Shown here in pieces: positions 47,348 through 58,637 of a DNA stretch of 64,000 nt; positions within the stretch are counted from its first letter, which is position 1, and each line of letters begins with the position of its first letter. Below the pieces are notes generated by a model. It searched no databases and had not been told where the DNA came from. It worked only from the letters and a program-made list of their open reading frames with translations. Origin of the DNA: Xanthostigma xanthostigma (Eukaryota; Arthropoda; Insecta; Raphidioptera; Raphidiidae); contig OY754475.1 of assembly GCA_963575645.1 (NCBI GenBank), positions 20,436,509 to 20,500,508 of the forward strand, written 5' to 3'. The translations under genes were made by a program, and so were the position numbers.

Positions 47348-47369
47348 TACATACACGACGTGTAAGAGA

Positions 47370-48041
47370 GTATACACTTGCGAGCCGAACCTACCGTGAA
47401 CCGTTCGTGAACCGGTAGCTAACATAATTGAGACGGTTTTTTTGACGAACACACAGCGAACCTACGTCGTCGCTGAGTCGAATATTTATTTAGCCGCGTA
47501 TGATATTTTTATTTAAATTTTCTAATTACCTACATGAGTTATTTTTGAAGTGAAAACTTCTTTAGCGGCGTTGTACACTTTTTTTTGTAATCGGTAAAAA
47601 ATGTTAAACTCGCGTCAGGAAAAGTAAGAACTGGGTGAGCGAGAAAACTCTCTAAGTGATAGTAATTGTTTATACAACGTTAGACATCTAGCGTTGAAAT
47701 ATCGTACATAAAAATGCAATCTATGATACAAACCATTTTGATCGAAAATTCGTAAGACGTTAATATTCAAGTTTTCACTTCTGCCGGCACTCCCGGAGTG
47801 CAACCCGTCTTTTTTATTATGGAATGGTCAGAAGAAGAAACTATTCTTCTAATTGAAATTTACAAAAGTAAAGTTTTGTTATGGGACCCGAAACATAGTG
47901 ATTATTTTAAAAAGCATTTAAAAGAAGATGCGTGGAGGGAGATTGCAATCTTGGGATGACATCTCGGAAGATACTGACGATAGTTCGGTATCGGTTCGCT
48001 TTTCCCAATGGTTCGCGAGCGGTTCGGCTCGCAAGTGTATA
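47370..48041. mobile_element. Inverted-repeat element with a MADF-domain relic
   Basis: 'gtatacacttgcgagccgaa' at 47370 is mirrored by 'ttcggctcgcaagtgtatac' at 48041. At 47819 a plus-strand frame of 46 codons (MEWSEEETILLIEIYKSKVL, then AWREIA) fits the start of a MADF/Myb-like DNA-binding domain, as encoded by PIF/Harbinger elements, and ends at a TGA. The rest of the protein and the transposase are missing. A further repeat (47542-47800, shared with 61470-61633) sits inside. Confidence 0.6.
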
Positions 48042-48621
48042 CGCGCCTTTAAGTTTATCATTGGAATGTAAATGACAATAATTTTTTTGCGAATGAAAAG
48101 TTTCTCGCTATTTTGACCCGGTTTCATTGAATAACAGTTTAGAAAGCGCTTATTTAAACTTCATACTTGCTCGTTATCTGTCGAGCAATTGTTTATCCGT
48201 CTTCTTTTAATAATCGAAGGCAAAATGAAAAATTCTTTAATCCGCCGGCTCTGTGTAGAGATGGGCAGGTCCGAGATTTTTGCAACATTGTTTTTCAGTG
48301 ACGACATATCGGAGACACGATTGCTATGTCAGTCCGACATTTCGCGCAGTAAATAACAGTTCATCGGTTCCACGCTTTACGCAGTGTGTAAAATTGGACC
48401 ACCACAGTGCGCGGCGTGTATTTAAAGAACATTTTCTGATTTTGGTTCGAATGTTGCCCTATGAGTGTGAATAAAAAAATGTTTGTCATAAATAAATTTA
48501 TTACTACTATATTGAAATACAGAACTCAAACTCCGTCATCATTTCGATGCATCAGACAACACATTGAACCCATTCCCGCGTATGGGCAACATTTGACCCA
48601 AATTATATTGTAAAACGAGTA

Positions 48622-48944
48622 CAGTAGAACGCCGATTATCCGAACGCCGATAAACCGAATCGGCAATTATCCGAATCGGTCCTAAGCGAAATATAAGAAA
48701 TTAAAACCAAGTAATTTTTAAATAAAAACAAGTTTTGTGGGGACGCAAGAATACAAATATGCGAGTGATAATTGCCGTGTAGACGCTACAATGGTATCAG
48801 CATACGTCGAAGTTGGAACTCGCTGGAGTCCAGATATATTTCAACTGTTTGGTTGAAAGCTAGAGGCAAGACACTACATGTTTGGCGTCCGATTATCCGA
48901 ATCGACCCCGGTCCCAATTAATTCGGATAATCGGCGTTCTACTG
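48622..48944. mobile_element. pogo/Tigger-like MITE, 323 bp, perfect terminal repeats
   Basis: Perfect 23-bp inverted ends (left begins 'cagtagaacgccgattatcc'), flanked by TA on both sides. The motif 'gattatccgaa' recurs inside. The CAGTA..AACG..GATTATCCG end is typical of pogo/Tigger families. No ORF. Confidence 0.88.
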
Positions 48945-49464
48945 TAATGTTTTCTATATATTTAAAAAATGTAAATATCCCTTAAGTTTTTATTATTATG
49001 CATGTTTGTTTAGAAAAAGATTTGAAATATATGCCAAAAGAGTTTATGACATATGGTAAACTTTTTCCTATTTTCAAATCTTTTTCACGTATTTATATTA
49101 GGTATCGTGTCCATCGTGATAATAATATTAAGAAGAAACGTAGGTATGTGGACAAAAATATTAGATTTTTTTAATATACGACGTTTCGTCTATTGATTTA
49201 GACTTTTTCAAGTACATACAGACAATTAACATAGTACATTAAATAAATCTAATATTTTTTCCACATACCTGCGGTTTTTCTTGTTCTTTTTCAAGTAAAT
49301 ACAAAATAAAATAACTTAATAAATAATTATTTAGAAATTGTATTTAAAAATATATTTAATAAAGAAATCAATCAAACAATTTTGTATTTTATTTCTAAAC
49401 ATATCCACACTAAAATACTTATAATTAAAACTGCCAACTGGACGCGGCTGTGGCTGTGTCGATA

Positions 49465-49780
49465 CAATAAAGTTATATAAGGATGTTATATAATAATGTT
49501 ATATAATGATGTTATATAATAATGTTACATAATATAAGGATGTTACATAATGATGTTATATAATAATGTTACATAATGATGTTATATATAACAATGTAAG
49601 ACAGTAACAATGTTATATAATGTAAGACAGTAACAATGTTATATAATGTAAGACAGTAACAATGTTATATAATGTAAGACAGTAACAATGTTATATAATG
49701 TAAGACAGTAACAATGTTATATAATGTAAGACAGTAACAATGTTATATAATGTAAGACAGTAACAATGTTATATAACAAT
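49465..49780. repeat. AT-rich minisatellite leading into the 8-bp satellite
   Basis: An irregular part (49465-49596) of 'gttatataatgat' type units is followed by seven regular 26-bp units of 'taagacagtaacaatgttat' plus 'ataatg' at 49597-49780. Each unit contains TAAGACAG, the reverse complement of the neighbouring satellite unit CTGTCTTA. Confidence 0.92.
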
Positions 49781-52700
49781 CTTACTGTCTTACTGTCTTA
49801 CTGTCTTACTGTCTTACTGTCTTACTGTCTTACTGTCTTACTGTCTTACTGTCTTACTGTCTTACTGTCTTACTGTCTTACTGTCTTACTGTCTTACTGT
49901 CTTACTGTCTTACTGTCTTACTGTCTTACTGTCTTACTGTCTTACTGTCTTACTGTCTTACTGTCTTACTGTCTTACTGTCTTACTGTCTTACTGTCTTA
50001 CTGTCTTACTGTCTTACTGTCTTACTGTCTTACTGTCTTACTGTCTTACTGTCTTACTGTCTTACTGTCTTACTGTCTTACTGTCTTACTGTCTTACTGT
50101 CTTACTGTCTTACTGTCTTACTGTCTTACTGTCTTACTGTCTTACTGTCTTACTGTCTTACTGTCTTACTGTCTTACTGTCTTACTGTCTTACTGTCTTA
50201 CTGTCTTACTGTCTTACTGTCTTACTGTCTTACTGTCTTACTGTCTTACTGTCTTACTGTCTTACTGTCTTACTGTCTTACTGTCTTACTGTCTTACTGT
50301 CTTACTGTCTTACTGTCTTACTGTCTTACTGTCTTACTGTCTTACTGTCTTACTGTCTTACTGTCTTACTGTCTTACTGTCTTACTGTCTTACTGTCTTA
50401 CTGTCTTACTGTCTTACTGTCTTACTGTCTTACTGTCTTACTGTCTTACTGTCTTACTGTCTTACTGTCTTACTGTCTTACTGTCTTACTGTCTTACTGT
50501 CTTACTGTCTTACTGTCTTACTGTCTTACTGTCTTACTGTCTTACTGTCTTACTGTCTTACTGTCTTACTGTCTTACTGTCTTACTGTCTTACTGTCTTA
50601 CTGTCTTACTGTCTTACTGTCTTACTGTCTTACTGTCTTACTGTCTTACTGTCTTACTGTCTTACTGTCTTACTGTCTTACTGTCTTACTGTCTTACTGT
50701 CTTACTGTCTTACTGTCTTACTGTCTTACTGTCTTACTGTCTTACTGTCTTACTGTCTTACTGTCTTACTGTCTTACTGTCTTACTGTCTTACTGTCTTA
50801 CTGTCTTACTGTCTTACTGTCTTACTGTCTTACTGTCTTACTGTCTTACTGTCTTACTGTCTTACTGTCTTACTGTCTTACTGTCTTACTGTCTTACTGT
50901 CTTACTGTCTTACTGTCTTACTGTCTTACTGTCTTACTGTCTTACTGTCTTACTGTCTTACTGTCTTACTGTCTTACTGTCTTACTGTCTTACTGTCTTA
51001 CTGTCTTACTGTCTTACTGTCTTACTGTCTTACTGTCTTACTGTCTTACTGTCTTACTGTCTTACTGTCTTACTGTCTTACTGTCTTACTGTCTTACTGT
51101 CTTACTGTCTTACTGTCTTACTGTCTTACTGTCTTACTGTCTTACTGTCTTACTGTCTTACTGTCTTACTGTCTTACTGTCTTACTGTCTTACTGTCTTA
51201 CTGTCTTACTGTCTTACTGTCTTACTGTCTTACTGTCTTACTGTCTTACTGTCTTACTGTCTTACTGTCTTACTGTCTTACTGTCTTACTGTCTTACTGT
51301 CTTACTGTCTTACTGTCTTACTGTCTTACTGTCTTACTGTCTTACTGTCTTACTGTCTTACTGTCTTACTGTCTTACTGTCTTACTGTCTTACTGTCTTA
51401 CTGTCTTACTGTCTTACTGTCTTACTGTCTTACTGTCTTACTGTCTTACTGTCTTACTGTCTTACTGTCTTACTGTCTTACTGTCTTACTGTCTTACTGT
51501 CTTACTGTCTTACTGTCTTACTGTCTTACTGTCTTACTGTCTTACTGTCTTACTGTCTTACTGTCTTACTGTCTTACTGTCTTACTGTCTTACTGTCTTA
51601 CTGTCTTACTGTCTTACTGTCTTACTGTCTTACTGTCTTACTGTCTTACTGTCTTACTGTCTTACTGTCTTACTGTCTTACTGTCTTACTGTCTTACTGT
51701 CTTACTGTCTTACTGTCTTACTGTCTTACTGTCTTACTGTCTTACTGTCTTACTGTCTTACTGTCTTACTGTCTTACTGTCTTACTGTCTTACTGTCTTA
51801 CTGTCTTACTGTCTTACTGTCTTACTGTCTTACTGTCTTACTGTCTTACTGTCTTACTGTCTTACTGTCTTACTGTCTTACTGTCTTACTGTCTTACTGT
51901 CTTACTGTCTTACTGTCTTACTGTCTTACTGTCTTACTGTCTTACTGTCTTACTGTCTTACTGTCTTACTGTCTTACTGTCTTACTGTCTTACTGTCTTA
52001 CTGTCTTACTGTCTTACTGTCTTACTGTCTTACTGTCTTACTGTCTTACTGTCTTACTGTCTTACTGTCTTACTGTCTTACTGTCTTACTGTCTTACTGT
52101 CTTACTGTCTTACTGTCTTACTGTCTTACTGTCTTACTGTCTTACTGTCTTACTGTCTTACTGTCTTACTGTCTTACTGTCTTACTGTCTTACTGTCTTA
52201 CTGTCTTACTGTCTTACTGTCTTACTGTCTTACTGTCTTACTGTCTTACTGTCTTACTGTCTTACTGTCTTACTGTCTTACTGTCTTACTGTCTTACTGT
52301 CTTACTGTCTTACTGTCTTACTGTCTTACTGTCTTACTGTCTTACTGTCTTACTGTCTTACTGTCTTACTGTCTTACTGTCTTACTGTCTTACTGTCTTA
52401 CTGTCTTACTGTCTTACTGTCTTACTGTCTTACTGTCTTACTGTCTTACTGTCTTACTGTCTTACTGTCTTACTGTCTTACTGTCTTACTGTCTTACTGT
52501 CTTACTGTCTTACTGTCTTACTGTCTTACTGTCTTACTGTCTTACTGTCTTACTGTCTTACTGTCTTACTGTCTTACTGTCTTACTGTCTTACTGTCTTA
52601 CTGTCTTACTGTCTTACTGTCTTACTGTCTTACTGTCTTACTGTCTTACTGTCTTACTGTCTTACTGTCTTACTGTCTTACTGTCTTACTGTCTTACTGT

Positions 52701-54806
52701 CTTACTGTCTTACTGTCTTACTGTCTTACTGTCTTACTGTCTTACTGTCTTACTGTCTTACTGTCTTACTGTCTTACTGTCTTACTGTCTTACTGTCTTA
52801 CTGTCTTACTGTCTTACTGTCTTACTGTCTTACTGTCTTACTGTCTTACTGTCTTACTGTCTTACTGTCTTACTGTCTTACTGTCTTACTGTCTTACTGT
52901 CTTACTGTCTTACTGTCTTACTGTCTTACTGTCTTACTGTCTTACTGTCTTACTGTCTTACTGTCTTACTGTCTTACTGTCTTACTGTCTTACTGTCTTA
53001 CTGTCTTACTGTCTTACTGTCTTACTGTCTTACTGTCTTACTGTCTTACTGTCTTACTGTCTTACTGTCTTACTGTCTTACTGTCTTACTGTCTTACTGT
53101 CTTACTGTCTTACTGTCTTACTGTCTTACTGTCTTACTGTCTTACTGTCTTACTGTCTTACTGTCTTACTGTCTTACTGTCTTACTGTCTTACTGTCTTA
53201 CTGTCTTACTGTCTTACTGTCTTACTGTCTTACTGTCTTACTGTCTTACTGTCTTACTGTCTTACTGTCTTACTGTCTTACTGTCTTACTGTCTTACTGT
53301 CTTACTGTCTTACTGTCTTACTGTCTTACTGTCTTACTGTCTTACTGTCTTACTGTCTTACTGTCTTACTGTCTTACTGTCTTACTGTCTTACTGTCTTA
53401 CTGTCTTACTGTCTTACTGTCTTACTGTCTTACTGTCTTACTGTCTTACTGTCTTACTGTCTTACTGTCTTACTGTCTTACTGTCTTACTGTCTTACTGT
53501 CTTACTGTCTTACTGTCTTACTGTCTTACTGTCTTACTGTCTTACTGTCTTACTGTCTTACTGTCTTACTGTCTTACTGTCTTACTGTCTTACTGTCTTA
53601 CTGTCTTACTGTCTTACTGTCTTACTGTCTTACTGTCTTACTGTCTTACTGTCTTACTGTCTTACTGTCTTACTGTCTTACTGTCTTACTGTCTTACTGT
53701 CTTACTGTCTTACTGTCTTACTGTCTTACTGTCTTACTGTCTTACTGTCTTACTGTCTTACTGTCTTACTGTCTTACTGTCTTACTGTCTTACTGTCTTA
53801 CTGTCTTACTGTCTTACTGTCTTACTGTCTTACTGTCTTACTGTCTTACTGTCTTACTGTCTTACTGTCTTACTGTCTTACTGTCTTACTGTCTTACTGT
53901 CTTACTGTCTTACTGTCTTACTGTCTTACTGTCTTACTGTCTTACTGTCTTACTGTCTTACTGTCTTACTGTCTTACTGTCTTACTGTCTTACTGTCTTA
54001 CTGTCTTACTGTCTTACTGTCTTACTGTCTTACTGTCTTACTGTCTTACTGTCTTACTGTCTTACTGTCTTACTGTCTTACTGTCTTACTGTCTTACTGT
54101 CTTACTGTCTTACTGTCTTACTGTCTTACTGTCTTACTGTCTTACTGTCTTACTGTCTTACTGTCTTACTGTCTTACTGTCTTACTGTCTTACTGTCTTA
54201 CTGTCTTACTGTCTTACTGTCTTACTGTCTTACTGTCTTACTGTCTTACTGTCTTACTGTCTTACTGTCTTACTGTCTTACTGTCTTACTGTCTTACTGT
54301 CTTACTGTCTTACTGTCTTACTGTCTTACTGTCTTACTGTCTTACTGTCTTACTGTCTTACTGTCTTACTGTCTTACTGTCTTACTGTCTTACTGTCTTA
54401 CTGTCTTACTGTCTTACTGTCTTACTGTCTTACTGTCTTACTGTCTTACTGTCTTACTGTCTTACTGTCTTACTGTCTTACTGTCTTACTGTCTTACTGT
54501 CTTACTGTCTTACTGTCTTACTGTCTTACTGTCTTACTGTCTTACTGTCTTACTGTCTTACTGTCTTACTGTCTTACTGTCTTACTGTCTTACTGTCTTA
54601 CTGTCTTACTGTCTTACTGTCTTACTGTCTTACTGTCTTACTGTCTTACTGTCTTACTGTCTTACTGTCTTACTGTCTTACTGTCTTACTGTCTTACTGT
54701 CTTACTGTCTTACTGTCTTACTGTCTTACTGTCTTACTGTCTTACTGTCTTACTGTCTTACTGTCTTACTGTCTTACTGTCTTACTGTCTTACTGTCTTA
54801 CTGTCT
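49781..54806. repeat. Satellite array (CTTACTGT)n, about 5.03 kb and 628 units
   Basis: An 8-bp unit is repeated without any interruption that I can see over the whole stretch. Since 8 is not a multiple of 3, the three plus-strand frames are the same and all open, giving a false 1,700-residue ORF (repeating LLSYCLTV). The minus strand has TAA every 24 nt. The complete homogeneity points to very recent expansion or continuing slippage or unequal exchange. The true length in the animal may differ from the assembly. Confidence 0.97.
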
Positions 54807-55144
54807 ACCGCTTTTTGCTGCTGGTCTCTGTCGTTGGCTGCTGGTCTCGTCGTTGGCTGCGTCGTTCAGGTTAGGTTAGGTGAAGTGGGGGTTGAATTAT
54901 TGCGGCGCCGCTATGTTTGTGTGTGTGGGTGTGTGTTTGTTAATGTGTGTGTTTTGGATTAAAGGATGTTGGATAGGTAACTTCGATGTCGCAGCGCGTG
55001 GTGCCCTTACGAGCTGGTCTCCATGAAGTCGAGATGACCGTTGTTTCACTGTAATCAGAAATCGAATTGAGAAATTAGATAGATGCAGTAGAATATTATT
55101 AGAGGTATATAGGAAAGGAGATATTATAATCTAGGTAACCAAAT
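54807..55144. other. Flank of the satellite array
   Basis: Short GC-richer near-repeats 'gctgctggtctc' / 'gtcgttggctgc' (54815-54860), a small 'ggttaggttaggt' and a GT-rich tract at 54912-54955. No gene is seen. Confidence 0.5.
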
Positions 55145-55597
55145 AGTGCACCAATCCAACACCCCCTTACAAACCAACATATAACACACAATTACATACC
55201 ACACAAGACTTAGACGGACAGGGAGACATGCACAACACATTCACATACAGAGGCATCACATACACATATACATACAGAACATATACAGACAGTTTTGAGA
55301 CAGACTTGTAACACAGACAGTAGGCATACGGACCTTTAAGACAGACAGCAGACATACGGACCTTTAAGACAGACAGTAGACATACGGACCTTTAAGACAG
55401 ACAGTAGACATATGGACAGTTTTAAGACGGAGACAAATTTATAGGACATTTTTAAATGGACATTCATACAGACAGACATTAGACAGACACGTACGACAAC
55501 AATCAACATGAGAAAATCTCATGAGCAGAAGTGGGATTCGAACCCACGACTCTTTGATCGAGCGGCCAATACTATACCCCTAGGCCACGAGGGGACA
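55145..55597 (-). mobile_element. tRNA-derived SINE with a 28-bp tandem repeat tail
   Basis: The tRNA-like head is at 55525-55594, read on the minus strand. It has a perfect A box (TGGCCTAGGGG, 55577-55587) and B box (GGTTCGAATCC, 55534-55544) and a sound T-arm. However, the 5' cccctcg cannot pair with the 3' end ttctgct, so it is not a working tRNA. Downstream on the minus strand come 'ctcatgagattttctcatg' and about four units of a 28-bp repeat (55313-55425, 'agacatacggacctttaaga' on the plus strand), then more GACAG-rich DNA. The 3' boundary is approximate. Confidence 0.65.
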
Positions 55598-56220
55598 TGT
55601 CAGTTTATTCAAAATTCATTTACTTTAGATATCTAAACTTGCCAATGATAAACGTTGCATAAGCTATTTTATTTCTCAAAATATAAAGCTGATGTCACCC
55701 TGTTTATACAACGATAACGAATATTTTTACATGCAAAACCCGATATCCCAAAGACCAAAATTATAATTTCTGACTAAATACAAAAAACATGTCAGCCTTA
55801 CTCGCATAAGTTTACGGGGAAGTGAAACTTTTTTGGAGTTATAAATTCATTCATTTCAATAATTAATCTTTGATGAATAAAATCATATCGTAACGGTGTA
55901 ACACTGACCCTATGTTTGGAAAGTTATGAAACATTCGAACGCGTTAGGTAATGTTAGAATTCTCAGTAAAATTTTAGCATTCAACTGTGAAACAATAAAT
56001 TATTTTTGTGTAATTTTAATAAAAATATTTTAGTGCTTTTCGGGATCATCATAAATTTGTGAGTACAGACATAATATTTTAATTCTAATATAGGTATATG
56101 AAAAATATTCAAATATTCTCTTTTACAGATCAGACTGTAGATATTATATACGCATGTACATATCTAGTATCCGCATTTAATGTTTGGTTAATGGAAGTAA
56201 CTCCACGGATCGATTGAATC
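55598..56220. other. Non-coding stretch
   Basis: AT-rich. A segment near 55810 ('acggggaagtgaaacttttt') resembles one near 40110 in LUBEL intron 2. No gene or clear element. Confidence 0.45.
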
Positions 56221-56469
56221 ATGAAGTCTTTAATCAGGAGATTTGCTTGCTGTGTTTCGAGACGGACCGTTTTCTGGCGCACGCGAGATGGCGCTGTTAT
56301 TACTACCTGTGAAAACTTCGGTTCTTTCCACCTGTTTTCGCCATAGTTACCAAAGTTGTTTAACTTCACAGACACTACACACATGTAAGTTATGAACGTG
56401 TGTGCGTTACCCAGTTGCTAACGCCATATCGGTTCATGCGACAGATATCGGTCCAGCGCTACGCTCGAG
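56221..56469 (-). repeat. Dispersed repeat, copy 2 (copy 1 at 5811-6072)
   Basis: Near-complete inverted match to 5811-6072 from 'gctcgagcgtagcgctgg' (minus strand) to 'gattaaagacttcatga'. The most conserved block is 'cgtctcgaaacacagcaag'. The right end of this copy lies a few bases from the 410-bp fold-back. Confidence 0.75.
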
Positions 56470-56475
56470 TTGGTT

Positions 56476-56885
56476 AGAGCCTTTTCACATTATCCGATCC
56501 AATATCCGTGTCGGACGACGATAGCCGATATCCGATAGCTGACACCATGCGCTGTTTTCAGATATTTCCGACAAAATCGTTCCGATACGGCCCTTTGCTT
56601 GATAGCTTCGTGCGGGCAGGTCATCATGGCAGACTACAATAGAAAACTTTATTTGCTGTCTCCGTCATCATTTAAATATAATTCTAATATACCTAATAGA
56701 GACAGCAAATAAAGTTTTCTATTATAGTCTGCCATGATGACCTGGCCGCACAAAGCTATCGAGCAAGGGCCGTATCGGAAACGATTTTGTCGGAAATATC
56801 TGAAAACAGCGCATGGTGTCAGCTATCGGATATCGGCTATCGTCGTCCGACACCGATATTGGATCGGATAATGTGAAAAGACTCT
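56476..56885. mobile_element. 410-bp fold-back element (arms about 190 bp)
   Basis: Left arm 'agagccttttcacattatcc' and right arm 'ggataatgtgaaaagactct' are inverted. The arms continue almost unbroken through 'cgataccggcc'-like and 'agataagt'-free GC-mixed DNA to 'aaaactttatttgctgtctc' / 'gagacagcaaataaagtttt', leaving a loop of about 35 bp. Mismatches are few, so it is either young or maintained. No coding function. Confidence 0.85.
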
Positions 56886-57135
56886 GCGTACACCGAGACA
56901 ACGTATAGCACACATACAAACATTATCGTCCGACGGCTCACGGGCGTCCGATGGTGTTGGCTCCGATATCCGATATTAGCCCGGACAATATGAAAGACAG
57001 GTACGTATTTCATACATTTTACTTACCCTTACAATCCTTTTTCCTTACAAATATTTATACAATAAAGTACAATAAATTAATATTGTTTGCATGTATAATA
57101 TAAAAAAAATATTTCAATTAATTGTTTTAATGCAG

Positions 57136-57418
57136 GCAACAGCAATTTGACGCACGAATACGATCGAAGAAAGTCTTATCTGTAACAAAAAGGAATACGG
57201 TTATTTTTACCGTTTCGAAGAGAGACCCGTTCGAAATGATTGTCTGGAAAGTCAAGAATACGCATCGGATACATTTCAAATTCGCTGTTCTGATAGAAAA
57301 CGACACGCTGAATTCAATGAGCGCATCCGGAGGTCTGTATCTAATACCGTTTCAGAGATATAGGCGTTTAAATGTTTCATCTACATTTAAATTCACTATA
57401 AATACCCACAGGACCTAA
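57136..57418 (+). CDS. Possible orphan exon, unknown protein
   Basis: An acceptor-like tgcag at 57131-57135 opens a frame of 94 codons (QQQFDARIRSKKVLSVTKRN near the start, RYRRLNVSSTFKFTINTHRT at the end) closing at TAA 57416-57418. It is longer than chance frames in this AT-rich DNA usually are. I recognise no domain. It may be a terminal exon of a plus-strand gene or a relic of a transposon ORF. No upstream exon was identified. Confidence 0.3.
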
Positions 57419-57671
57419 ATCAATTCATCAATCAATCAAATTTATTAACCATAAGCTAGATACAGCAGGTGTTGTCACAGTAATAAAATTTTATAAAAGG
57501 CAACATGGCAATTTCAAGTTGATTTTTGCCTGTAGAAGTTTATTATTATTTCGTGTGTTATAATTATGCTTTGAACTTAAAGAATCATATTTGTCAATGT
57601 GTTTTTTTTATATAGCAGAGCAAATGAAAAATGTATATGGCGGAAATTGTAAGAATTTTGTTTTGTTGCAG

Positions 57672-57756
57672 CTGTCGCCTGTCACGTTGCCTTCTTTTGC
57701 AATAGGAGAACCCTGTGAAGACCTGAAAGACTACTACTCCAGAAAATAATGCGTCA
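57672..57756 (+). CDS. Possible terminal exon, unknown protein
   Basis: After a good acceptor (ttgttgcag) the frame reads LSPVTLPSFAIGEPCEDLKD then YYSRK and stops near 57750. An overlapping frame continues with ASTQASRISTARTQVSIDP to a stop near 57860, and that second frame is conserved in the duplicated block at 58150. Which frame, if any, is used cannot be told. Confidence 0.25.
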
Positions 57757-58275
57757 ACACAGGCGTCGAGGATATCGACGGCGAGGACACAGGTGTCCAT
57801 CGATCCGGCTACAGCCATCGACGCCGCCGATAATTATATGTCAATGGAACGACACTAATTTATCATTTTATATTTTTAAATTGTAAATTAATACCTATGG
57901 TTTCTTTTTACTTTTGATGAAGAAGTGGAATTTGTAATTTTCATTAATTAAATTAAAGTTCTTTTGTACCCGGATGAGTCCGGGACGCTAGTCATTAATT
58001 ACCTCCATTCAAATACAACTTCTAGGTACAAATTTATTTCAATACTACAAAAGATAACAGATTGAACAACGTTATAACTTGAAAACTACAACAGCTACAG
58101 AATTCTAGATACGCTCATTCAATTCAGCATGATTTTTTTGCATTTCCATGTCCTCTGCGTCGACATTGGCGTCGAGGACATCGACGGTGAGGACACAGGT
58201 GTCCATCGGCCCAGCCACAGCCTCGTTCATCGACCCGGTCACAGCCATCGACGCCGCCGATAATTTTATGTCAAT

Positions 58276-58637
58276 TAGAGCTGTAAAAATAACGAGAAAT
58301 TGTGTACCCGTATGTATTCGTTACTTAAAGAACCAGTACCCGTTACTTTCGTATCGTTACCTTACTCGTTACTTTTCATACGACATACAATCGTGTATAA
58401 CAGCATCAAGAAGTGTATGTTCTCTGGCATCAAGCATGTACCATCCCATCGTGATACGGTATGACTTCGTTCGTATAAAGTATAACCGCATCAAACGAGT
58501 CGAACTGACTCCATGTCAGTTCGGTACGACAGATGCGATTAACGAAATGAATATTTTGTAAGTAACGATTCGGTACTTCGAGTCAGACGATGTACCCGTT
58601 ACTCAGTAACGAATACATACGGTTTGTTACAGCTCTA
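58276..58637. mobile_element. hAT-type MITE, 362 bp, with 8-bp target duplication and paralogous empty site
   Basis: Inverted ends 'tagagctgtaa' / 'ttacagctcta' are flanked by atgtcaat on both sides (58268-58275 and 58638-58645). The duplicated block at about 57837 has a single atgtcaat and no insert. Internal 'cgttactt' / 'agtaacg' strings also pair. An apparent ORF across its left border is chimeric. Confidence 0.9.

Larger units (their letters stand above)
46733..49464. other. Repeat-rich region downstream of LUBEL
   Basis: Contains the 3' UTR of LUBEL (no clear AATAAA in the first 100 bp), a diverged repeat at 46985-47095, MITEs at 47166-47347 and 48622-48944, the MADF-bearing element at about 47370-48041, and an inverted repeat at 49131-49284 ('aggtatgtgga' / 'tccacatacct'). 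No intact gene. Confidence 0.5.

Noticed and set aside
49597..49780. CRISPR-like array
   Set aside because: The 26-bp units are adjacent with no unique spacers, in a eukaryotic sequence: a minisatellite.
49766..54874. A 1,702-residue plus-strand open reading frame
   Set aside because: It is the translation of the 8-bp satellite (repeating LLSYCLTV). The unit simply contains no stop on that strand, and there is no sign of a gene.
54865..54882. Interstitial telomere repeat (TTAGG)n
   Set aside because: Only two or three units (ggttaggttaggt), too short to mean a telomere or fusion point.
55525..55594. A tRNA gene on the minus strand
   Set aside because: The A and B boxes and T-arm are good, but the acceptor stem does not pair and the anticodon arm is poor. 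A SINE head or pseudo-tRNA is the better reading.
56130..56384. 84-codon minus-strand frame (MCVVSVKLNN...)
   Set aside because: It lies in a dispersed repeat whose other copy at 5.9 kb has the frame broken; not a conserved protein.
58148..58561. A 137-codon plus-strand gene
   Set aside because: The frame crosses the left border of the hAT-type insertion; its second half is transposon sequence.
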